Position numbers and translations under genes: made by a program. A stretch of 64,000 nucleotides of DNA from Bugulina stolonifera. Its lineage: Eukaryota; Bryozoa; Gymnolaemata; Cheilostomatida; Bugulidae. The stretch is from contig OW285197.1 in NCBI GenBank assembly GCA_935421135.1, positions 7,748,223-7,812,222 of the forward strand, in the 5' to 3' direction. Under the pieces are notes generated by a model, which ran no database searches, was not told where the DNA came from, and was given only the letters and a program-made list of their open reading frames with translations. Below, in pieces: positions 1-9,638 of this stretch (positions are counted from its first letter, which is position 1; the number at the start of each line of letters is the position of its first letter).

Positions 1-120
1 ATTGAAGAGGTAAGGTATAGCACTGCCATATTTAAAAATTGACATGCACATGCACATGCACACGGATTTGCTGGACTATCAACACTGCTGTGAGGTGACT
101 AGCTTCATCTACATGTACGA
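1..120. repeat. Tail of a truncated T unit (T0)
   Basis: Matches 4778-4897 closely. It runs from the short ACATGC microsatellite directly into the end of the unit, so the ~330 bp found at this place in other copies (including the candidate S terminal exon) is missing. The same shortened form occurs at the end of T2, so the two share an ancestral deletion. Confidence 0.8.
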
Positions 121-924
121 TTTAGGAGAAAGTCTGTAAACAGTATACGTATCTAAACTAGACTCGGCATTTATAGCTTTTAGTGTGAGGCACTTGACCA
201 ATATACTAATATAGTCTGTTTATGCTCTACACACAGTGACGTGGACATGTGGCTTACTCAGTTGCCAACACCAATAGTCTGTAGTTACTCTAGATATAGA
301 GAGAGAGGTGCCGTGCAATAAGCACTAAGGTATGAATAAGTTGATTTTATAATATTATGTGAAAATTCGCAAAACATGGTCAATGTCTACTACATGTGCA
401 TGTTTACATACAGAGCTAGGCTGGAAGTTGCCCTAACACAAACGTAATCCATGGCTTTAAAAACTAAGTTTTAGAAAATTAACAAATATAATACTGGTAT
501 AAGACACCTAGTTACATGTATGTACTAAAGTATGATATTTTTACCCGTCACTGAGAAACTTGGTACCTCCTCTACTCTACTTTCGAGCTTTGGTATTTGC
601 TAAATACTCGCGTTCTACGTTGTACGAGTCTACTGTCCTATCACTAAATACCGAGTGAAATTGTTAGTATTACATCTTACCTTTTCTCTGGAACAGCAGC
701 TGCCTCAACCCCAGGGATGGACTATCTAGCATTTGTTATTTATACTTATGCTTTTTTCTACTGCCAATTTTAGTTGGCTGCGTTGAAAAACACAAGAAAT
801 AGACCATATGGTTTTAATGTACGCCTACATGTATACAAAGACTTAGTACAAACACTGCTGTAGTACACGGCATGCTCTTACTTGTTTGATTCACAGGTCT
901 CTATGACTGGAGATCATCCATCTA

Positions 925-1770
925 TCAGGAACCAGCTAGTGATCTCACATGATCTGTAAAAGAAATAACTCTGTAATACAGCACACCAGCCGTATACGCG
1001 ATCTGCTACCACGTGGGTGTTTACTGAACAGTCGTTCAGCAGCTGGTAAACACAGCAGCAGAGTATAATGATATAGTCCTAGCAGCAGAAATTAATCAAA
1101 CACCTTCCAGTTATGAAATAAGGTATTAATAGATTCAATTTTCAATCGAAATAGTTATACATGCGCATTGTGTATGCGCAATAATATTCCATTTATCCCC
1201 ACTATGCTCAAATCATTCATATAGATATTATACATGTAATACAAGCAGATACAATTTGCATGTTTCAATAATTTAGAACTTACCATGACTGGAGAGAATC
1301 TCAAAAGAACCAATACTGATGATTCCAGCTAGTCTATTCAAAAGACAAAACAACTCTGCTGCATACTAGTGATACACGTGACTTGCTATCACGTCATGGA
1401 TATCACTGTATAATTGTATATCTGGAGTATATAGCAGCAGAGTGATATAGCAGCTACTGCAGTAGCAATGGCAGCAACAACAATGGCAGTAGTAGCAGTG
1501 GCTTTCTGTACGTGCCATGAATGACACATGTGTTCTGACCTGCTCACCAACATTCAGATCATTGCTATCTCTGCAACAAGCAAACTCTGCAGCCGGCGTC
1601 TCACGGCTAGCATGGCAGTTCCCACACTGACACCAATTGCCTTCACAAGTTTGATGCCCAGCTCTCTCCTTTGCACCATCTTGCTCTTCTCATCGCGGTT
1701 CTGAACCATAGCCTTCCGATGAAGTAACACTTGAATTCATCCAATGGTGAGTTGACAAATTGGTAGCCAT
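925..1770 (-). pseudogene. T-gene copy, broken (T1)
   Basis: Exon 1 lies at 1548-1770, exon 2 at 1284-1365 and exon 3 at 925-953, with the same GT-AG sites as the intact copies. The copy has the shorter N-terminal form and a TGA where intact copies have TGG (Trp) just before the exon 1 donor, so it should not encode the full membrane protein. The stop is shared with the copies at 51.5-60.0 kb. Confidence 0.5.
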
Positions 1771-1799
1771 TCCTTGTATGAATATGTTGTTGTTTTGCT

Positions 1800-1882
1800 A
1801 TGGCGAAGACAGCTGCTCCGATTACAACCTGTACATTCTTTCTAAAGTCTGAAGTTTTTGGGAATATCAAGCAATCCCTTTG
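1800..1882 (+). CDS. Candidate first exon of S (T1 copy)
   Basis: ATG in a good context (gctATGGC) opens a 28-codon frame starting MAKTAAPITTCTFFLK, followed by a possible GT donor at CCCTTTG/GTAGTC. Copies at 52.4-60.1 kb differ from this one by synonymous changes (AAG/AAA, TCT/TCG). The copy at ~49.8 kb has lost the ATG (ATA). A minus-strand frame over the same bases is also open, so the coding strand is not settled. No family recognised. Confidence 0.25.
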
Positions 1883-2280
1883 GTAGTCTATCGCTGAATT
1901 ATGTAATAAGCGTTAGTATATGTGTTATGTAGTCCTAGTAAGATGCCCAAAAACCAAGAGACACTACTTCTGTACGAGTAATATGTGTAAATGAACTCAC
2001 AGTACATGTAGTCATATGACGCTCTAACAGGATGTGATAACAATGTAGTCGGTGCAGCGAGTCGCTTCACAAGGTGACTAGAACATGCATACAGGTACAT
2101 GTAGGTATTGTTGATAGACTGGCGGTAACAGTACTCTTTTCTGTTTGCTGCATGTAAATATCCAATAGGATGTTCCGGCTGTACTGAAATATTGCAGTAG
2201 ATACTTGTAAAATATGCGGGAATATTTTGGCTGTATTGAATAGGTAACGTACAGCACTGACATATTTAAAAGTTGACAGG

Positions 2281-2473
2281 CACATGCACATGCACATGCA
2301 CATGCACATGCACATGCACATGCACATGCACATGCACATGCACATGCACATGCACATGCACATGCACATGCACATGCACATGCACATGCACATGCACATG
2401 CACATGCACATGCACATGCACATGCACATGCACATGCACATGCACATGCACATGCACATGCACATGCACATGC
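2281..2473. repeat. (CACATG)n hexamer microsatellite, ~32 copies
   Basis: About 193 bp of near-perfect CACATG repeats. All six frames are open through it and give low-complexity Met-His, Cys-Met and similar peptides that are not genes. The homologous site holds 2-7 repeats in the other T units (for example 28306, 30735, 50274, 52846, 60548), so this copy is a large expansion. Confidence 0.97.
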
Positions 2474-2525
2474 GATTGTGCTACCATATTTGCATTATTT
2501 TCTACATTATTTTGATGGTTTACAG

Positions 2526-2609
2526 TTTTCAAAGATTGGGAGCATTGGAATAAATCAATTAGTGATCGTGGCTGGTTTAAAACAGAGTTCCAAAACTTGT
2601 GGTCTATGA
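2526..2609 (+). CDS. Candidate terminal exon of S (T1 copy)
   Basis: A strong acceptor (TTTACAG) precedes 27 codons and a TGA. The frame beginning FSKIGSIGINQLVIVAG is preferred because differences between T copies fall mostly on third positions in it (AAT/AAC, CAA/CAG, TTA/TTG, AAA/AAG), with two replacements (Ile/Val, Ser/Tyr), and the copy at 28373 has a 9-bp in-frame deletion. A second open frame (beginning FKDWEHW) makes almost every difference a replacement, which argues against it. No family recognised. Confidence 0.35.
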   Translation, partial: FSKIGSIGINQLVIVAGLKQSSKTCGL

Positions 2610-3749
2610 GATATTAGCTTTATACCAGATGGGCATGACTGACTACTTGTACAGAAGATGCAGAGCAAAAGCTAAATAATGTGACATCAACGTTATCTAG
2701 AACAACCAAGGTAAGGTGTAGGTGGTAGTTAGTAAATTATTATACGCTTTAGGAGAAAGTCTGTAAACAGTATACGTATCTAAACTAGACTCAGCATTTA
2801 TAGCTTTTAGTGTGAGACACTTGACCAATATACTAATATAGTCTGTTTATGCTCTACACACAGTGACTTGGACATGTGGCCTACACAGTTGCCAACACCA
2901 ATAGTTTGTAGTTACTCTAGTTACTCTAGATATATGCAATAAGCACTAAGGTATGAATAAGTTGATTTTATTATATTATGTGAAAGTTCGCAAAACATGG
3001 CCAATGTCTACTATATGTGCATGTTTACATACAGAGCTAGGCTGGAAGTTGCCCTAACACAAACGTAATCCATGGTTTTAAAAAAGTTAGTTTTAGAAAA
3101 TTAACAAATATAATACTGGTATAAGACACCTAGTTACATGTATGTACTAAAGTATGATATTTTTACCCGTCACTGAGAAACTTGGTACCTCCTCTACTCT
3201 ACTTTCGAGCTTTGGTATTTGCCAAATACTCGCGTTCTACGTTGTACGAGTCTACTGTCCTATCACTAAATACCGAGTGAAATCCTTAGTATTACATCTT
3301 ACCTTTTCTCTGGAACAGCAGCTGCCTCAATCCCAGGGTTGGACTATCTAGCATTTGTTATTTATAATTATGCTTTTTTTCTATTGCCAATTTTAGTTGG
3401 CTGTGTTGAAAAACACAAGAAATAGACCATATGGTTTTAATGTACGCCTACATGTATACAAAGACTTTGTACAAACACTGCTGTAGTACACGGCATGCTC
3501 TTACTTGTTTGATTCACAGGTCTCTATGACTGGAGATCATCCATCTATCAGGAACCAGCTAGTGATCTCACATGATCTGTAAAAGAAATAACTCTGTAAT
3601 ACAGCACACCAGCCGTATACGTGATCTGCTACCACGTGGGTGTTTACTGAACAGTCGTTCAGCAGCTGGTAAACACAGCAGCAGAGTATAATAATATAGT
3701 CCTAGCAGCAGAAATTAATCAAACACCTTCCAGTTATGAAATAAGGTAT

Positions 3750-3757
3750 TACATGTA
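3750..3757. other. TACATGTA scar, TA in other copies
   Basis: Here GGTAT-TACATGTA-ATAG replaces GGTAT-TA-ATAG seen at the same site in T1, T4, T5, T6 and T7-T10. The 6-bp gain is CATG flanked by duplicated TA. Confidence 0.75.
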
Positions 3758-3929
3758 ATAGATTCAATTTTCAATCGAAATAGTTATACATGCGCATTGT
3801 GTATGCGCAATAATATTCCATTTATCCCCACTATGCTCAAATCATTCATATAGATATTATACATGTAATACAAGCAAGTACAATTTGCATGTTTCAATAA
3901 TTTAGAACTTACCATGACTGGAGCGAATC

Positions 3930-4388
3930 TCAAAGGAACCAACTGATGATTCCAGCTAGTCTATTAAAAAGACAAAACAACTCCGCTGCATACTAGTGAT
4001 ACACGTGACTTGTTATCACATGAATATCACTGTATAATTGTACATCTGGAGTATATAGCAGCAGAGTGATATAGCAGCAGAGTGATATAGCAGCTACTGC
4101 AGTAGCAATGGCAACAACAACAATGGCAGCAGTAGCAGTGGCTTTCTGTACGTGCCATGAATGACACATGTGTTCTGACCTGCTCACCAACATCCAGATC
4201 ATTGCTATCTCTGCAACAAGTGAACTCTGCAGCCGACGTATCACGGCTAGCATGGCAGTTCCCACACTGACACCAATTGCCTTCACAAGTTTGATGCCCA
4301 GCTCTCTCCTTTGCATCATCTTGCTCTTCTTATCGGTGTACCGTGGTTCTGAACCATAGCCTTCCGATGAAGTAACACTTGAATCCAT
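3930..4388 (-). CDS. Small membrane-protein gene (T gene), copy T2
   Basis: Unrecognised family. Exon 1 is 4188-4388 (67 codons, starting MDSSVTSSEGYGSEPRYTDK) and ends at an ATGTTG/GTGAGC donor. Exon 2 begins after a CACTAG acceptor at 3992 and stops at 3930-3932, because a 2-bp deletion relative to T4/T6 brings in an early stop (tail IISWFL). Predicted 87 aa: a polar N-terminus, then a basic KSKMMQRREL stretch, a helix LGIKLVKAIGVSVGTAMLAV and more hydrophobic sequence, so probably membrane-associated. Reading unspliced gives a longer but less likely 131-codon frame. T5 (29850-30308) is nearly identical. An in-frame stop lies upstream of the chosen ATG. Confidence 0.4.
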
Positions 4389-4897
4389 TCAATGGTGAGT
4401 TGACAAATTGGGAGCCATTCCATGTATGAACATGTTGTTATTTAGCGTTAGTAAATGTGTTATGTAGTCCTTGTAAGATGCCCAAAAACCAAGAGACACT
4501 ACTTCTGTACGAGTAATATGTGTAAATGAATTAACAGTACATGTAGTCATATGACGCTCTAACAAGATGTGATAACAATGCAGTCAGTGCAGCGAGTCAC
4601 TTTACAAGGTGACTAGAACATGCATACAGGTACATGTAGGCATTGTTGATAGACTGGCGGTAACATACAGTACTCTTTTCTGTTTGCTGCATGTAAATAT
4701 CCAATAGGATGTTCCGGCTGTACCGAAATATTGCAGTAGATACTAACTTGTAAAATATGCGGGAATATTTTGGCTGTATTGAAGAGGTAAGGTATAGCAC
4801 TGCCATATTTAAAAATTGACATGCACATGCACATGCACACGGATTTGCTGGACTATCAACACTGCTGTGAGGTGACTAGCTTCATCTACATGTACGA

Positions 4898-5351
4898 TTT
4901 AGGAGAAAGTCTGTAAACAGTATACGTATCTAAACTAGACTCGGCATTTATAGCTTTTAGTGTGAGGCACTTGACCAATATACTAATATAGTCTGTTTAT
5001 GCTCTACACACAGTGACGTGGACATGTGGCTTACACAGTTGCCAACACCAATAGTCTGTAGTTACTCTAGATATAGTGAGAGAGGTGTCGTGCAATAAGC
5101 ACTAAGGTATGAATAAGTTGATTTTATTATATTATGTGAAAATTCGCAAAACATGGTCAATGTCTACTACATGTGCATGTTTACATAAAGAGCTAGGCTG
5201 GAAGTTGCCCTAACACAAGCGTAATCCATGGCTTTAAAAACTTAGTTTTAGAAAATTAACAAATATAATACTGGTATAAGACACCTAGTCGTGATATTTT
5301 TACCAGTCACTGAGAAACTTGGCACCTCCTCTACTCTACTTTCGAGCTTTG
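4898..5351. repeat. T unit, truncated copy T3
   Basis: The first ~450 bp of a T unit, after which the sequence switches (at GAGCTTTGGTA) into the U/R region. The same T-to-U switch occurs in M2 (near 31570) and M3 (near 61380), so it is the conserved edge of the T array. Confidence 0.75.
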
Positions 5352-5623
5352 GTACATGATTGGTTAATGACTGTCCAATAGGATATGGGAGGAAATCGAC
5401 AGCAGCTTCAAGTGGTGTTCAGTAAACAGGTCTAGCCAAATTATAGCATCTAGTTTCTGAATTCCTTCAAATGCTAATAGACATTATGCTGGCTGAGACT
5501 GATACTAGCCCTAGAATCTCTATATTAGTCTGGTTAAACGGCATGTAGCTCTAAATATAGCCTAGGGATAGTAGAGTGTAGTCAAATGCAGCATTGCGCT
5601 AAGTGAAGGTGATAATAACATAC
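5352..5623. other. U region, left of the LTR insertion
   Basis: Non-coding by eye. Aligns with 31572-31846 and 61383-61647. Its continuation is at 10636, on the far side of the retrotransposon. Confidence 0.7.
5620..5623. repeat. Target-site duplication ATAC (left)
   Basis: ATAC here and at 10636-10639 flank the LTR element. The uninterrupted paralogs near 31846 and 61647 read GATAATAACATACAATGC with one ATAC. Confidence 0.9.
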
Positions 5624-5891
5624 TGTAATGGTTTCTGTGATTTGGTGCGGTCGTCCTTGGACGACTACCGACCCAGAAATGAAGTGCCTATGAGTGGTAA
5701 TAGGACTTCGCATTACATGAAAGATCGAGCGGTCTCAGTAGCCCAAATACTACCAAAGACGACCCATCTGATCTCAAGTCCGACCTTCAGACTATACAAT
5801 GAAAGAGAGTAATTCAACCTAGTAGGCGGTTCGCAGAGCGAATGACCTAGTAAAAGGAAGAGAAAGTCCCTGTATCAAGTATAGATGTGTC

Positions 5892-5897
5892 TTTATT
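5892..5897 (-). terminator. LTR polyadenylation signal AATAAA
   Basis: AATAAA on the minus strand, about 50 bp downstream of the LTR TATA box. This implies a short R region between them, with the 3' LTR copy ending the transcript. Confidence 0.6.
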
Positions 5898-5942
5898 GAA
5901 AGCCAAGTGTAGACTGAGACAATGAACAGTAAAACAGTGCCC

Positions 5943-6030
5943 TTTATATAGTATAAGGACTTCCGGCCGACATGACGTCGGGAAAAGACGACGTGTGGTC
6001 GTCCGGAAGTTGCGCAACAAGATGGCCGCC
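5943..6030 (-). promoter_or_regulatory. LTR core promoter (U3), 3' LTR copy
   Basis: TATATAAA at 5950-5943 (minus strand). Within ~80 bp upstream are ACTTCCGG and CCGGAAGT (ETS-type) at 5959-5966 and 6003-6010, TGACGTC (CRE-type) at 5973-5979, and AAGATGGCCGCC (YY1-type) at 6019-6030. Motif names come from general knowledge of animal promoters; use in this host is inferred. Confidence 0.55.
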
Positions 6031-6286
6031 GGAAGCCCGACGGCCGACCCAAAATAGGTCGGGTTCTACAAAAGTTGCTTATAATGGTCCAATTCATGTA
6101 CAAAATGAATATCAATGGATTCTGAGAGGTCGGGCCTCTGTACATGGGTATAAAAGGCATTAAAAGACTTAGAAATAATCATACAATCATATATAACAAT
6201 ATAAGAGTAGAGTACAAGCAGATATATACATGTATGCACGCAATAATGAGTGTCAGATGTAAGATACGACTGGGCGTACCATCACA

Positions 6287-6297
6287 TAGCCCCCTCA
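6287..6297 (-). other. Polypurine tract
   Basis: On the minus strand TGAGGGGGCTA abuts the TGTGATGG start of the 3' LTR, directly after the Gag stop codon. Position and G-run fit a plus-strand primer, although CTA at the end is not pure purine. Confidence 0.6.
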
Positions 6298-6299
6298 CA

Positions 6300-9200
6300 C
6301 TAGGTCATGGGTGTCTCTAGTGTCAAGTTAAGAAGGGTACGGTACAGTGTAGATTCTCTGGATACTATATCCAAGTCTGCTTGTACGAGCTGAAGTTGTT
6401 GGGGGTGGTTTAGATGCTGGTTGGCTAGTTCACGAAGAGCTATTTCTCGAGCATAGAGAGGTTCCAGATGTTGGCGTAGAGTGTCCCCCACCTGTTGACG
6501 GCTGGCAAGGTAGTGAATCCGTGGCTTGAGTTCAGCAAGTTGTTGCATGAACGACGGATCCGGAGATGCAGGACGTGTGGCATTCGGCTGAGTTAATACA
6601 GGAGATGCAGGAGGTGGGGACTGGACGGCAGGAGAGTCTGGAGTGGCTCGGAGTAGGTCCCTGGCAGGTGTATAAGGAGAGCGGTGCGGTGAGACCTCTA
6701 GTGTGGGCCTGGACTGCAGTGGCTCGATCAGTAGAGTCGGAGAAGCTGTACAAGAAGCTGCACCTGAGACCTTGGGTGGAGAGCCTTCGTAGAGAGGGCC
6801 TGACTGAGGGGCAGGCATACTCTTCCGTGGAGCAGGCCTTGTCTTCCAAGAGGGTAGACGTCCGCGTCGGCCAGGGGGGCCGACACTTACTGCGGAGGTA
6901 CTAGCAGGAGGTCGCCAGAGAGAAGGTCCAGCAGGAGTGGTAGGCGACGAGGAAGAGGAGGAGGTAAGATCAGAAGGTGCGGAGTCGGGGGTCTGTTCTG
7001 GAGATGGGCTGTGCCGTCTCTTGGGAGGTCGCTTCCTTGTGGAGGAGGAGCTGGGCAAATAAACTGGTTTATTTGTCCCCGACTGTCCGTCCATAGTAGG
7101 ACGACATGGTAGAAATGGTGGGGGATCCTTTACGCCCCACCATTCCATGAGGGCCCCATAGCTGGGCCCGTCCGTGAGGAAGAGACGTTTCCCACAGATA
7201 CTGGATCTCCGACTGAAGTGATGGCCTAGAGCATCACGGCTAACTGAGCTGCGTCCGCAGCGACAGTAGAAGCGGGCAAAGTGCTGCCAAATGTGAATGT
7301 TCAGTCTCTTGAGGGTGCCGGAGAAGCCACACTTTGCACATTTGAGGTTAGGTTGACTCCTTCTGGCCAAGTCGTCTCGGGCTTGTTGAGTGAAGGTACT
7401 AATCCATGGCTTAGTGGCTCCGGAATGCTGGGACGACTCGATGGGCAGCTTGTCAGTGAGTTTGTGCAGCTTAATTGTAGCTAACTTCAGGGTAGAGGTA
7501 ACAGGAGGTGGAGTGAGTGGAGGCGTGCCGTCTGGCGTGAGCGTCTTCCGTAGAGGAGATGCATCTACAACACATAATTCATCTGATGTGTAGCCTCCGC
7601 CTTCTAACTCATGCTCTTTCCTGTGAGAATGTTCAGGGGAATTCTCCTCTGTCCCGACTGGTCTATGCCGAGTGGGGAGGGAGAGAGAATTCATGCCTGA
7701 CAGTCTCACAGGTGTTGATTGTACCTCTAATTCTGATTCGGTCCTTACTGGTAACACTGAGATTTGCTTACCTTCAGCCGTGAAGACAGGCTGATTGGAG
7801 TGATCCATACTAGGAGGAGTAGCCGTCTCGTCTGCACGAGAATGAGAAAGGATACGAGTGCTGCTATTAACTTCACCAGTGACACGAGGAGTGCAGGAGT
7901 TGCTACATGTAGGGGTACATGTGCTTCGGTGAAGTGCTGGACGAGAAAGGACTACTCGTCTGTGAGCTGTCGTATTTATACTAGCCGAGGGATGAGCAAT
8001 TGGCTCAATTGTAGGCAATGCCTCAGGCACATTTTCTTTGTTCGACTCGTCAAATAAGCGCGGGAACACGGCAATAGTTGCCTTCGATTGCTTCTTATCC
8101 ACTTTAGGGGACTTCGAGAGTTCGGCAATCTGTATCTTCGGCTGAAACTGTTCGGCAATGCTAGATTCCGTACAAGAGCGTTTTGCTTTGTGTACTTGAA
8201 CTGCTGGCAGTATAGACTGTATCTCCGTCGTTGGGATTATGTCTTGAGGTTCGGCTACGCGACATTTCGCGTCCTCTGGATCAGGTCGGGCTGTTGAAAC
8301 TTGAACATTCTTCGAGAGGTTCAGAGGTAGCTCTCTGTTTTGGTCCAGCACGGTTTGCTCCGTGTCGATCCTCAGGCCGCGGACTTGGACTGTAGTGTCT
8401 GGCAGTTCTACACACGATAAGTCGTCCGTCGGGGCATACTGAATTTGGGCGGGAATCAATTGCTGATTATTGTCGGGTCTGGACGTGGCCAGATCCTGTT
8501 GATCCTTCTGAGTTGAGGATAGGTCGGGTTTACCTTGTGAGGTTTGGTCCGACGGGGCGGGACATGTGAGTCGTCCTTTCAGCCTTGGGGGGTGATCTGT
8601 GGTCACTTCGGATGTGTTCGGCTTTGAGTGGGGTCGTTTCTTGCCTGGTGTTGGCCTAGTGGGTTTAGGTTCATCCACTGTGACGGGTACAGGTGACGCC
8701 GTCGGCCTGGAGTGTGATGGGCTAGTTACCCGTGGGGTTTTCTGTTTGGAGTGGCTACTCTTGACTTTAGGCTTAGTGGGTATAGGTTCTTCCACTAGGA
8801 CGGGTTCTGAGGTGTCCGTCGGCCTCAGTGGACGACCATTGTGGTTCGGTCCACTCTTCTTGGGTTTGGCCGCAGTAGGAATGGGTTCATCTACTGGGAC
8901 GGGTTCTGGTGTATCCGTCGGCCTTTGTGGACGACCAATGTGGGGTGGTCCACCTTCTCCTTGCTGGGCTCCAGTAGGAATGGGTTCGTCTACTGGGACG
9001 GGTTCTAGTGTGTCCGTCGGCCCGTCATCTGTGCCTTGACATTTCTGTAGGAGGGTATGTAGGGCTTTCCGTAGGAGGTCGGCGGGAAGCTCCTCTTGTG
9101 GCTTTGGAGGGTTGGCCTTGCCACCCTTGTTACTCTGGAAGGCCGTTCCGGTTTCCAGGGCTTCCTCCATATCGTCGGGCTGTAACCATGTGTAGTACCA

Positions 9201-9638
9201 GCGTAGGCCACGGTCGTGGACTGAGAGGCAGAACTTCTCTACAGCCCACTCTTCCAAAGATGCAGGGGGTGCTCCTTCAAAGGCTGTTGCCATCAGTCTG
9301 CGGATGAGAGCTGCATAGTCTCTGAGTGACGTGTGGGCTGGCTGTTCCAGGGTGGACAGCTTCCATCGGGCTTCTCTGGCAGATAGTCCATACTGTTCCC
9401 TCAGTCGGGAAAATATCTCTTCGACTGATCGGGGTCGGCCGCATTCTTGTGCGGGCCCGTGTAGGGCGGCTCTAAGCCGTATGAGGCGTGCTCTGTCATT
9501 CCAGTTGCAACGCTCTGCCATAGCGATGAAGTCTTCTATGAAGAGTTCGACGTCCTCTTGTCCGTTGTAGCTGAGTGTTTTGAGGTCCTGCTCGGCCTGG
9601 TACATTACCTGCTGAAGCAGGTTCCTTATTCGGTCCAT
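6300..9638 (-). CDS. gag: Gag-like polyprotein of LTR element
   Basis: 1112 aa, intact. Residues ~15-175 have the spacing of hydrophobic and Trp residues typical of the retrotransposon Gag capsid domain (FIEDFIAMAERCNW, then LRAALHGPA, then FSRLREQYG). Residues ~207-330 hold about four imperfect repeats built on a Thr-Asp-Thr...Glu-Pro-Val-Pro-Val-Asp-Glu-Pro core (33, 33, then ~35-39 aa apart). Residues 340-760 are Pro/Ser/Thr-rich and probably disordered. C767, C770, H782 and H786 form a C2H2-type finger, followed by a second Cys/His set (C792, C794, H806/H807) instead of the usual CCHC knuckle. A basic Ser/Pro-rich region follows, and the last ~85 residues look helical. No DTG/DSG protease, YxDD or integrase motif. 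It would form particles that package the element RNA. The frame begins ~313 bp after the primer site; the ATG is the first in frame. Confidence 0.85.
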   Translation of the reverse strand: MDRIRNLLQQVMYQAEQDLKTLSYNGQEDVELFIEDFIAMAERCNWNDRARLIRLRAALHGPAQECGRPRSVEEIFSRLREQYGLSAREARWKLSTLEQPAHTSLRDYAALIRRLMATAFEGAPPASLEEWAVEKFCLSVHDRGLRWYYTWLQPDDMEEALETGTAFQSNKGGKANPPKPQEELPADLLRKALHTLLQKCQGTDDGPTDTLEPVPVDEPIPTGAQQGEGGPPHIGRPQRPTDTPEPVPVDEPIPTAAKPKKSGPNHNGRPLRPTDTSEPVLVEEPIPTKPKVKSSHSKQKTPRVTSPSHSRPTASPVPVTVDEPKPTRPTPGKKRPHSKPNTSEVTTDHPPRLKGRLTCPAPSDQTSQGKPDLSSTQKDQQDLATSRPDNNQQLIPAQIQYAPTDDLSCVELPDTTVQVRGLRIDTEQTVLDQNRELPLNLSKNVQVSTARPDPEDAKCRVAEPQDIIPTTEIQSILPAVQVHKAKRSCTESSIAEQFQPKIQIAELSKSPKVDKKQSKATIAVFPRLFDESNKENVPEALPTIEPIAHPSASINTTAHRRVVLSRPALHRSTCTPTCSNSCTPRVTGEVNSSTRILSHSRADETATPPSMDHSNQPVFTAEGKQISVLPVRTESELEVQSTPVRLSGMNSLSLPTRHRPVGTEENSPEHSHRKEHELEGGGYTSDELCVVDASPLRKTLTPDGTPPLTPPPVTSTLKLATIKLHKLTDKLPIESSQHSGATKPWISTFTQQARDDLARRSQPNLKCAKCGFSGTLKRLNIHIWQHFARFYCRCGRSSVSRDALGHHFSRRSSICGKRLFLTDGPSYGALMEWWGVKDPPPFLPCRPTMDGQSGTNKPVYLPSSSSTRKRPPKRRHSPSPEQTPDSAPSDLTSSSSSSPTTPAGPSLWRPPASTSAVSVGPPGRRGRLPSWKTRPAPRKSMPAPQSGPLYEGSPPKVSGAASCTASPTLLIEPLQSRPTLEVSPHRSPYTPARDLLRATPDSPAVQSPPPASPVLTQPNATRPASPDPSFMQQLAELKPRIHYLASRQQVGDTLRQHLEPLYAREIALRELANQHLNHPQQLQLVQADLDIVSRESTLYRTLLNLTLETPMT

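Larger units (their letters stand above)
121..2747. repeat. T unit, copy T1
   Basis: First full copy of the ~2.57-kb T unit, taken to start at the shared motif TTTAGGAGAAAGTCTG. It aligns with units at 2748, 26614, 28667, 48588, 50677, 53251, 55820 and 58389 by long near-identical stretches. On the minus strand it carries a T-gene copy and on the plus strand the candidate S exons. Its hexamer microsatellite is hugely expanded. Confidence 0.85.
2748..4897. repeat. T unit, copy T2
   Basis: Shorter T unit (~2150 bp). It lacks the candidate S first exon and ends in the same truncated form as T0. Differences from T1 include a CATGTA insertion at 3750 and a long-form T-gene exon 1. Confidence 0.85.
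5624..6286 (-). repeat. 3' LTR (663 bp)
   Basis: Direct repeat of 9973-10635, same length. Read side by side I see a single difference (C at 5668, T at 10017). Short open frames inside it are not genes. Confidence 0.95.

Noticed and set aside
2266..2553. Open frames of Met-His, Cys-Met, Thr-Cys or His-Val repeats
   Set aside because: They are translations of the CACATG microsatellite on both strands; repeat number varies freely between copies.
3993..4388. Unspliced 131-codon T frame
   Set aside because: It runs through a canonical GTGAGC donor into simple TCACTC/CAGCAG sequence; splicing to exon 2 is conserved in all copies and gives a more protein-like product.
5819..6160. 113-codon minus frame and 63-codon plus frame in each LTR
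   Set aside because: They span U3/R, overlap promoter and polyA signals, and have no Gag or Env features; probably chance.
6532..9570. Many 60-146-codon frames on both strands inside the Gag region
   Set aside because: Shadows of the GC-richer 1112-codon frame; the 146-codon plus-strand frame follows the Gag repeat.
9331..9570. Second gene opposite the Gag N-terminus
   Set aside because: No start context, splice sites or protein-like pattern; explained as a complement of the capsid-coding region.
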